This document shows positions 7,764 to 12,299 of a stretch of 14,799 nucleotides of DNA, piece by piece. The stretch is from CAIUPE01 sp037131735 (GTDB taxonomy: Bacteria; Pseudomonadota; Alphaproteobacteria; Rhizobiales; Beijerinckiaceae). Every line of letters begins with the position of its first letter. Position 1 is the first letter of the stretch. The notes under the pieces were generated by a model. It was not told the DNA's origin, searched no databases, and worked only from the letters and a program-made list of their open reading frames with translations. Location: NCBI GenBank assembly GCA_037131735.1, contig JBAXQM010000037.1, positions 1 to 14,799 of the forward strand, written 5' to 3'. A program made the translations under genes and the position numbers.

Positions 7764-8624
7764 TCAAGCAGCAACAAACCGGAGCAACACGCCGAACGTG
7801 CTTTGGGGTGGCAAGACCAGAGCGCCGCCATGAATGAGGTGGTCCAGCGCTTCTGCTTTCAGGCGGCTCTCGAGACCGGCTAGATCATCAACCGTGATTG
7901 TAAAGGCGGCTAGGCGCGGCCCTTCCCCGATTGCTGCCAACCCAAACTCGAACGCGAAGGCAGCGTCGGAGAGACACTCGACCACGCCGCGCGGCGTCTC
8001 GAAGCGCAAACCTGCCGATGTCGCCGAGAAGGCGCGAATGCCGGTGAAGGCGCTCAAGAACTCCGCGTGGTCGGCGGGATCGGCGGCGACCATTGTGACG
8101 CCCGCCAAAGCGGTGGCGCCATTCGGATGGGCCTGCATGACCGGGTTCCAGAAATTCTCGGGCCGGTGTTGCTGGCACACGAAGCACCCGCATTGCGGCG
8201 CCAAGTGATCGCGCGCAAAAGCAAGCGAGAACGACACTTCAACGTCGGACCCGTCAGGCTTTCTAGCCGTACGTGCGAAATCGAAGGGTTTGAACCCGCC
8301 AATGCCGGCTTTATCGAAAGCGGCCTTGTCCGCGCGCGCATCCTCGGAGGCGAGCACCAGCATGGCAAAGCCTTCACGCTGCGCAAGATAATCGCGCACG
8401 AACGCGCCGAAGGAGAACGTGTCAGGTTGGTGCGCTTCAATCGCCGCGCCCTCACCCACCGTTATCAATTCCAGAAACGCACCAGGGAATTGGACGATGC
8501 GGTTTTCCGTACCCCACGGATGGCGATTGCGCGTGCCGACGAGAAAGCCGAGGCGCTGATAAAACGCACCTGCGGCATCGAGATCGTAGACGGCGAGAAC
8601 GAGGTGATCGAGGGGGCGGGCCAT
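7764..8624 (-). CDS. VOC-superfamily protein (glyoxalase-like domain), function unknown
   Basis: 286 residues with two halves of the vicinal oxygen chelate fold: an N-terminal half (about 4-125, starting LDHLVLAVYDLDAAGAFYQRLGF, with HPWGTENRIV) and a C-terminal half (about 150-286, with ALAGVTMVAADPADHAEFLSAF). Between them is a CGCFVCQQHRPENFW segment, which resembles the conserved middle region of the glyoxalase-like PF13468 type of proteins (from memory). Members of this superfamily include isomerases, dioxygenases and resistance proteins, so the reaction cannot be stated. The gene is 3 bp upstream of kdsA on the same strand and is likely co-transcribed with it. Its own promoter must lie in the 81-bp gap it shares with the divergent tumE promoter. 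Confidence 0.8.
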   Translation of the reverse strand: MARPLDHLVLAVYDLDAAGAFYQRLGFLVGTRNRHPWGTENRIVQFPGAFLELITVGEGAAIEAHQPDTFSFGAFVRDYLAQREGFAMLVLASEDARADKAAFDKAGIGGFKPFDFARTARKPDGSDVEVSFSLAFARDHLAPQCGCFVCQQHRPENFWNPVMQAHPNGATALAGVTMVAADPADHAEFLSAFTGIRAFSATSAGLRFETPRGVVECLSDAAFAFEFGLAAIGEGPRLAAFTITVDDLAGLESRLKAEALDHLIHGGALVLPPQSTFGVLLRFVAA

Positions 8625-8632
8625 AAAATTCC

Positions 8633-8661
8633 TTGACAGTTTTTGATATATGGTATCTTAT
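8633..8661 (+). promoter_or_regulatory. Predicted promoter of tumE-tumA
   Basis: A perfect -35 box TTGACA (8633-8638), a 17-base spacer and a -10-like TCTTAT (8656-8661). Transcription would start near 8668, giving a leader of about 38 bases to the ATG at 8706. The -10 region lies inside a palindrome. Confidence 0.55.
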
Positions 8662-8666
8662 ACCAT
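8650..8666. promoter_or_regulatory. Palindrome over the tumE-tumA promoter, likely operator
   Basis: ATGGTAT-CTT-ATACCAT, perfect 7-base arms around a 3-base centre, covers the predicted -10 box. Toxin-antitoxin operons are usually repressed by their own DNA-binding antitoxin through such a palindrome; the second gene here has a winged-helix domain that could do this. The same palindrome lies about 25-40 bases before the divergent VOC gene and may affect it too. Confidence 0.5.
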
Positions 8667-8705
8667 CAATAGCGGGTGGTCGTTTGTTCTTCAAGATTCT
8701 CGATC

Positions 8706-8996
8706 ATGGCGAAGGCGGTCTTATTCTATTCTGCAAAACGTACCTATCCAGATGGTACGATTATAGAGATTCGCATTTGGAAACTGCCCTCTCCCACGGA
8801 AGAACGGCCGCACGGCTATAAATACTCATTGTTTTTCGGACGGCCCGGCGAGCGTTTAGTGGGTTATGACAATGAGCGCGGCAAAGGAGGCCACAAACAC
8901 ATGAAGGGGCTTCAATCGTCCTATGTGTTTGTCAGCGTCGATCAATTGATCAGTGATTTCAGGCGTGACGTTGCGTTGATGAGGAAGCGAATATGA
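8706..8996 (+). CDS. tumE: TumE-type toxin (DUF6516 family)
   Basis: 96-residue basic protein with the pattern I recognise for the TumE toxin family: an N-terminal strand region ending in YPDGTIIEIRIWKLP (14-28), then RPHGYKYSLFFG (34-45) and the highly conserved GYDNERGKGGHKH stretch (53-65), ending in YVFVSVDQLISDF. The molecular target is not known to me. A GTG at 8676 in the same frame would add 10 residues, but family members start near MAKAVLFY, so I chose the ATG at 8706; no clear ribosome binding site is visible. The stop overlaps the start of the next gene by four bases (ATGA), the usual coupling of a toxin gene with its antitoxin. Family assignment is from memory of the sequence pattern and was not searched. 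Confidence 0.75.
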   Translation: MAKAVLFYSAKRTYPDGTIIEIRIWKLPSPTEERPHGYKYSLFFGRPGERLVGYDNERGKGGHKHMKGLQSSYVFVSVDQLISDFRRDVALMRKRI

Positions 8997-9358
8997 ATGA
9001 GCGTGTAATCCACATCCATATCGAAAGCGAAAACGCGTTTTTTGATCGCGCCAAAGCGGCGTTCGAAACTGTACAAACGGGTCGCGCAGCCAAAGAGAAT
9101 GAACATTTGAGCTTTACGACCTATGAGCAATTTATCGCGGCATTATCAGACAAAAGAATGGAATTACTTTCCGTGTTGAAAGGGCTTGGCCCCTCCTCCA
9201 TTCGCGCTTTGTCGAAACGTCTGGCGCGTGATTACAAAAGTGTGCATGGCGATGTAGGCCGCCTTATGGAAATCGGCCTTATCGAAAAACGCGAAGACGG
9301 TTTAATTGAAGCGCCCTATGACAAGATTATCAGCGAGATCAATCTGAAAGCGGCGTGA
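8993..9358 (+). CDS. tumA: TumA-type antitoxin, winged-helix DNA-binding protein (HVO_A0114-like)
   Basis: 121 residues with a winged helix-turn-helix in the C-terminal half (about 52-110, RMELLSVLKGLGPSSIRALSKRLARDYKSVHGDVGRLMEIGLIEKREDGLI). This resembles the COG4190/HVO_A0114-type putative DNA-binding proteins found as partners of TumE-like toxins. The N-terminal part (1-50) may bind the toxin. It starts inside the tumE stop codon. The likely roles are to neutralise the toxin and to repress the operon through the palindrome at 8650-8666; both are inferred from position and fold. The pair is the only plus-strand transcription unit in the window. Confidence 0.75.
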   Translation: MNERVIHIHIESENAFFDRAKAAFETVQTGRAAKENEHLSFTTYEQFIAALSDKRMELLSVLKGLGPSSIRALSKRLARDYKSVHGDVGRLMEIGLIEKREDGLIEAPYDKIISEINLKAA

Positions 9359-9377
9359 TCAAATTTCGCACGCAAAA

Positions 9378-9863
9378 TTATGCGCGCTTCAACTGCAATT
9401 TCGGACGCCATATGCCGAGTGCGGTTTGGGCGAGTGACAAAGCAAGAATAGCATAAAGAACATTCCATTCGCTATGGATGGCCTCGGACAAGAGACGCTG
9501 CGTCTCGATGACATTTTCACCGCGCGCGATGCGTGCGGAGAGTTCTGCGGCCGCCACCGCTTTGCTTTGTGTGACTGCTAGTGTCGCTTCAAACATCGAC
9601 AGACCCAACAAGGCCTTGGCCCATGCCCAGCGCTTTTGCTGATATTGCCGATGCACCAACATGGCGATGAGGCCCGAGACGAGCGAGAGCCCGAGCGACG
9701 GCACAAGGATAAATCGCGCGATTTGCGAGATGGTCTCGCGCAAAGTGGCATATTGATCGACGGTTGCCTGCGGCGCATGCCATAGAATGAGCATATGGCC
9801 GAGCAACGCGCCAATCAGCCCGCAAGATGACACCGTATGGACGAATTTGACGCCGTACCGCAT
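9378..9863 (-). CDS. Four-helix integral membrane protein, unknown function
   Basis: 161 residues with four predicted hydrophobic helices at about 8-29, 50-70, 82-98 and 133-152, a positively charged segment between helices 2 and 3 (HRQYQQKRW), and a longer hydrophilic loop between helices 3 and 4. The first helix begins with KFVHTVSSCGLIGALLGHMLILWH; the His residues there recall small four-helix proteins of the DUF2269 or CopD kind, but I cannot assign a family. It ends 20 bases from the tumA stop, pointing the opposite way. The ATG at 9863 has no strong ribosome binding site. I do not recognise a function. Confidence 0.65.
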   Translation of the reverse strand: MRYGVKFVHTVSSCGLIGALLGHMLILWHAPQATVDQYATLRETISQIARFILVPSLGLSLVSGLIAMLVHRQYQQKRWAWAKALLGLSMFEATLAVTQSKAVAAAELSARIARGENVIETQRLLSEAIHSEWNVLYAILALSLAQTALGIWRPKLQLKRA

Positions 9864-9939
9864 GGGGGTTCTTACGGCGGCTTATGAGATCAGGATCACC
9901 GGCGGCTTTGTCGCGGGTTGCGGCCCGAACCAAAGGCCC

Positions 9940-10164
9940 TCACCCCTTCAACTCCATCCGCATGATCAGGGCCTCGACGTCCTGTCGGGTGTCTTCGAGC
10001 AATGCGGACAAAAATTGAGCGGCTTGGAGATGGGCGGAATGGTCGCCGCTTTCGTCAAAATCTACATGGTCGCGGAGCTGCGTGATCACGAGGGTGAGCG
10101 TGAGTGTCAGCGCTTCGAGAGCCGTGAAAAACGTGACAGGCTTTGAGAAATCCACCGGCCCCAT
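9940..10164 (-). CDS. Small hypothetical protein
   Basis: 74 residues from the ATG at 10164, which has a GGGGG stretch 5-10 bases upstream as a possible ribosome binding site. An in-frame start at 10269 would add 35 residues but would run through a terminator hairpin, so I reject it. The protein has a hydrophobic stretch (FFTALEALTLTLTLVIT, about 12-28) followed by an acidic, helical part (DHVDFDESGDHSAHLQAAQFLSALLEDTRQDVEALIMRM in shorter pieces). No family recognised. The gene lies 46 bases downstream of the terminator-like hairpin at 10211-10251, so it could be under attenuation control or be a separate unit. Confidence 0.5.
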   Translation of the reverse strand: MGPVDFSKPVTFFTALEALTLTLTLVITQLRDHVDFDESGDHSAHLQAAQFLSALLEDTRQDVEALIMRMELKG

Positions 10165-10210
10165 CGACACCCCCCGCGAAGAGATTGGCACCGGATAAGT
10201 CGCACCGGAG

Positions 10211-10251
10211 TCAAAACGAAAACGACCCCAGCGTGAGCCACGCTGGAGTCG
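10211..10251 (-). terminator. Strong intrinsic terminator on the minus strand
   Basis: Hairpin arms 10223-10235 and 10239-10251 with a 3-base loop. The core is CCAGCGTG/CACGCTGG, extended by CGAC/GTCG across one non-complementary position. On the minus strand that position is a G-U wobble, giving a 13-bp stem, while on the plus strand it would be C-A; this favours minus-strand use. The stem is followed on the minus strand by TTTTCGTTTT. It ends the structured stretch to its right. Confidence 0.75.
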
Positions 10252-10425
10252 GGGTGTTAAGACAACCACAGAAGCATGGCCGCAGCGCTTTTAGCTTTGC
10301 AGCCTGGACATAACGCCGCCACCCCGACGTGATGCGTCAGGGCAGTTTGGTGACGGCAGATGCACTGCCGACTTCTGTGGGGTGTCTTACGCCCCGAGGT
10401 CATGGCTTTCACATGACCTTAGGGC
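10248..10425 (-). ncRNA. Candidate structured RNA or leader on the minus strand
   Basis: No gene covers 10165-10588, and this part is dense in base-pairing potential. A long-range closing stem joins 10259-10263 with 10384-10388 and 10266-10274 with 10372-10380. Inside it are hairpins 10354-10359/10365-10370, 10323-10329/10335-10342 (one bulge) and 10278-10283/10299-10304; the last needs a G-U pair that exists only on the minus strand. Beside it is a hairpin with 10397-10404/10412-10419, extended by 10391-10394/10422-10425. On the minus strand the set leads straight into the intrinsic terminator at 10211-10251. I found none of the motifs I know for tmRNA, RNase P RNA, SRP RNA or common riboswitches. 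It may be an unknown small RNA or a leader of the small gene at 9940-10164. Confidence 0.45.
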
Positions 10426-10446
10426 AATCAAAGCATCCCTCGCACC

Positions 10447-10475
10447 AAAACGCAAATGCCCCGAAGCATTTCGCG
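10447..10475 (-). terminator. Probable terminator of the TIR-like gene
   Basis: AAATGC (10454-10459) and GCATTT (10466-10471), extended by CGC/GCG across one bulged base, with a 6-base loop. On the minus strand it is followed by TTTT (10450-10447). It lies about 115 bases after the stop of the TIR-like gene and would separate it from the structured stretch further on. The U-run is short. Confidence 0.5.
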
Positions 10476-10487
10476 CGGAGCGCGAAA
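10469..10487. repeat. Perfect palindrome TTTCGCGC-GGA-GCGCGAAA
   Basis: Eight-base perfect arms around a 3-base centre. It shares bases 10469-10475 with the neighbouring terminator hairpin, so the two structures exclude each other. It has the look of a short interspersed REP-like palindrome, but only one copy is in this window. Confidence 0.5.
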
Positions 10488-10588
10488 GGTAGCGATAAGA
10501 AGATGATGCAGGTTTAAGTTGAATGGTGGGGTTTTAGTAAAATGCGAATGAGGCTTTCCGAAAAGCTAATTGACGCTCCGCAAATACG

Positions 10589-11500
10589 TTACGAACGTTT
10601 CATTACGCGGTTCCAATCTAACTCGAATCCAGCGGCTTCTAATTCGCGAGCAAGAATTTGGCGCCAACCGCCATTGTCGTCAAATTTCTCTGCCAATACA
10701 CCACAAAAATCACTCGGGATTTCGACAGTGTCTCGCATAAAGGCGCAAACGTTAGAACGATCTAAGCGCCCAATAAAATAACCTAACTCCAAAAGCACGT
10801 TTTGACGTACGCGTGGTACAGGCGTTTCGCCTCTTTTACAACCTTCATCATCTGGAGAAAGTAGAACGACTGCAAACGAAACGTCACTATAAGCTTCTAC
10901 TTTTTCAATTACAGTTCGACTTTGATTTGCCTTTTCATGTAAAATTATCGGTTGAAAATCGTTCTGCTCTAGAAAACGAGCGACTGCTTCTCTCATACCG
11001 TCATCGTGACCATGGACAATGAAAATCCGTTTAGAATGTGGCTTCGAAATTAAATTTATTTCCGCTTCTAATGTTTTACTATTTTGGGTATCGAATTCAA
11101 TTTCTTCTTCGAGACTTTTTATTGCTTGATTCAATAGAGCAATGGATTTCTGTTTTCCCTCTGACAAATAATGATGGGCTTGTACTTCACGACCCTCAGA
11201 ATATCGACCATCTGGAAACACCCAACTACTTTCGCTAACGATAGGACCGTCATCGAGAGATTTTGCACGAGAAAATAGTCTATATTTCTCTGTACCAGTA
11301 CCAAAAACAGACGCAAGTGTATCTGCAATGCTTGCTTGAAGAGCCATTACCTGGGGATCGTTAAATCGTGTAGTAATCGTCTTTGGATCAAATTTTTCCA
11401 GTTCTTCAATTCTTCTACGTAGTTTTAAAATATCTTGTTTTTTTTCGGCGGAAGAACGACGCGACCGTTCAATAACATGTGAGTTTTGACGCTTTGGCAA
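10589..11500 (-). CDS. TIR-like (PF10137-type) nucleotide-binding protein, orphan defence effector candidate
   Basis: The C-terminal part (about 161-300, counted from the upstream TTG at 11512) is a TIR-like domain of the type in Cap12 and Pycsar effectors: RIFIVHGHDDGMREAVARFL, AVVLLSPDDEG, and VRQNVLLELGYFIGRL, where Glu242 is the expected catalytic residue for NAD+ cleavage. The N-terminal part (1-155) has charged, coiled-coil-like segments and no domain I can name. I chose the TTG at 11500 because a perfect GGAGG (11510-11506) sits five bases before it; the TTG at 11512 overlaps that site. This gives 303 residues. The gene is visibly AT-rich compared with all neighbours, a sign of transfer. 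No cyclase, reverse transcriptase or Argonaute is adjacent. Defence by NAD+ depletion is inferred from the domain family. Confidence 0.82.
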   Translation of the reverse strand: MPKRQNSHVIERSRRSSAEKKQDILKLRRRIEELEKFDPKTITTRFNDPQVMALQASIADTLASVFGTGTEKYRLFSRAKSLDDGPIVSESSWVFPDGRYSEGREVQAHHYLSEGKQKSIALLNQAIKSLEEEIEFDTQNSKTLEAEINLISKPHSKRIFIVHGHDDGMREAVARFLEQNDFQPIILHEKANQSRTVIEKVEAYSDVSFAVVLLSPDDEGCKRGETPVPRVRQNVLLELGYFIGRLDRSNVCAFMRDTVEIPSDFCGVLAEKFDDNGGWRQILARELEAAGFELDWNRVMKRS

Positions 11501-11555
11501 AGATGCCTCCAAATAGAAAAATGATTTATTTTACTCATTACTTTTTTAAATTTAA

Positions 11556-11576
11556 GGTTGGTTGTTTTAACCAATC
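11556..11576. promoter_or_regulatory. Inverted repeat upstream of the TIR-like gene
   Basis: TTGGTT (11558-11563) and AACCAA (11569-11574) with a 5-base loop, extendable by one wobble and one G-C pair. It lies about 55-75 bases before the start codon in an AT-rich upstream region, where an operator or promoter would be expected. No good -35/-10 pair is seen. Confidence 0.3.
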
Positions 11577-11609
11577 AAACCGGACTCACTCAAACGCTGC
11601 TGCATCAAT

Positions 11610-11630
11610 ACGTGCTATCTATCTGCACGT
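11610..11630. other. Hairpin downstream of brnA
   Basis: ACGTGC and GCACGT arms around a 9-base loop (TATCTATCT), 9-29 bases after the brnA stop. No T-run follows on either strand, so it is not a good intrinsic terminator; it could stabilise the mRNA end. Confidence 0.3.
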
Positions 11631-11638
11631 TCCAAATC

Positions 11639-11926
11639 TCACCGCCGCCCTTGATGCGCTTTCACATAGTCACGCAAAGCTTTATTGATGCTCGTCTGAT
11701 AGCCTTCGCCATTTGGTGACAGCTGCCTGAACCAGTCGACAACATCCGCATCAAGGCGAAGCGTCAATTGCTTCTTGATCGGCCGATAGAGCGCGCCGCG
11801 CACGGCCCCGCTCCAGTTATTTTGTTCCGGAATATCGCGCGTATTGATCTTGTCATCCGGCAATGCGCTGAGCGCGGCAAGCTCAGCTAATTGCTCCGTT
11901 GTCAATTTAGTGGCGCTCTTCTTCAT
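11639..11926 (-). CDS. brnA: BrnA antitoxin
   Basis: Antitoxin and DNA-binding repressor of a BrnT/BrnA type II toxin-antitoxin pair. The 95-residue reading starts MKKSATKLTTEQLAELAALS, has the typical DDKINTRDIPE segment (about 25-35) and a C-terminal ribbon-helix-helix-like part (YRPIKKQLTLRLDADVVDWF, then GYQTSINKALRDYVK, about 48-90). The ATG at 11926 is preceded by AGAAGAG and overlaps the end of brnT by 20 bases. In-frame ATGs further upstream (11998, 11986) would overlap brnT far more and give residues unlike the family, so I reject them. In known systems BrnA binds BrnT and represses the shared promoter, here probably at 12213-12236. Confidence 0.9.
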   Translation of the reverse strand: MKKSATKLTTEQLAELAALSALPDDKINTRDIPEQNNWSGAVRGALYRPIKKQLTLRLDADVVDWFRQLSPNGEGYQTSINKALRDYVKAHQGRR

Positions 11927-12212
11927 AAGCTCTTCTTTCGTGCGGCGTTGCTTTTCGCGCGCTGATAATCCGGCCTTGCTCCTCATTTGACGATCCATTC
12001 CATTCCGGCCATGTGTGAACGACAAGCAAAACCACATTGCCGACCAATCCGAGCGTTTGCCAACGGTCCCCGTCCGGATGTGGATCGGGTTTGCTCAAAG
12101 CCAACGGATCATCGAACACAAGCGCAGCGGTTGAAAAACTCAAACCGTGCTTTTGCTTATTGATCCGGCTTTTGTCATCTGACCAAACCCACTTGAATCC
12201 AAGCGAATCCAT
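11907..12212 (-). CDS. brnT: BrnT toxin (ribonuclease)
   Basis: Toxin of the BrnT family, small RelE-like ribonucleases that slow translation until bound by BrnA. The 101 residues show the usual pattern: FKWVWSDDKSRINKQKHGLSF (7-27) with the conserved N-K-KHG, VFDDPLA (32-38), and RIISARKATPHERRAYEEE (81-99), whose Arg, Glu and Tyr residues belong to the active-site region. The piece around 70-80 (EWNGSSNEEQG) is a little longer than I expect, but no frame break is seen. The ATG at 12212 has GGAG about six bases upstream. Toxin first, antitoxin second with overlap is the normal order for this family. Confidence 0.92.
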   Translation of the reverse strand: MDSLGFKWVWSDDKSRINKQKHGLSFSTAALVFDDPLALSKPDPHPDGDRWQTLGLVGNVVLLVVHTWPEWNGSSNEEQGRIISARKATPHERRAYEEERH

Positions 12213-12236
12213 TGTAACTCCAATATTGTAGTTACA
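12213..12236. promoter_or_regulatory. Near-perfect 24-bp palindrome, predicted BrnA operator
   Basis: Arms TGTAACT (12213-12219) and AGTTACA (12230-12236) share one centre with an inner perfect palindrome CAATATTG (12221-12228); only the pair 12220/12229 does not match. It covers the predicted -10 box and the brnT ribosome binding site and abuts the start codon. Autoregulation by BrnA or the BrnT-BrnA complex is known for the family; that this is the site is inference. Confidence 0.7.
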
Positions 12237-12252
12237 TTTTAGAAAAAGTCAA
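12225..12252 (-). promoter_or_regulatory. Predicted promoter of brnT-brnA
   Basis: On the minus strand: -35 box TTGACT (12252-12247), a 16-base spacer and -10 box TACAAT (12230-12225), each five of six matches to the consensus. Transcription would begin about 12218, only about six bases before the brnT ATG, so the message would be almost leaderless. Confidence 0.65.
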
Positions 12253-12299
12253 GGCATGGGACGCAAACGGTTACAGAAAACGCCTACAAATTGACTGTT

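Noticed and set aside
8067..8636. Open reading frame of 189 codons on the plus strand
   Set aside because: Antisense to the VOC gene, whose domains are clear; no known pattern in the plus-strand product.
10211..10487. Retron non-coding RNA, tmRNA, RNase P RNA, SRP RNA or 6S RNA
   Set aside because: No reverse transcriptase gene is in the window, and the conserved motifs I know for tmRNA, RNase P and SRP RNA are absent. The closing stem followed by several separate hairpins does not match the 6S rod. 6S is the least firmly excluded, since I could not run a covariance search.
10329..10517. Open reading frame of 62 codons on the plus strand within the hairpin stretch
   Set aside because: No ribosome binding site, no recognisable pattern, and it runs across several perfect hairpins; coding is unlikely.
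11639..12037. Longer brnA reading starting upstream of 11926
   Set aside because: Residues before MKKSATKL fall deep inside brnT in another frame and do not match BrnA; the ATG at 11926 has a ribosome binding site.
8625..12299. CBASS or Pycsar operon around the TIR gene
   Set aside because: No nucleotide cyclase, Cap2/Cap3-type or HORMA/TRIP13-type gene lies next to it; neighbours are toxin-antitoxin pairs and unknown genes.
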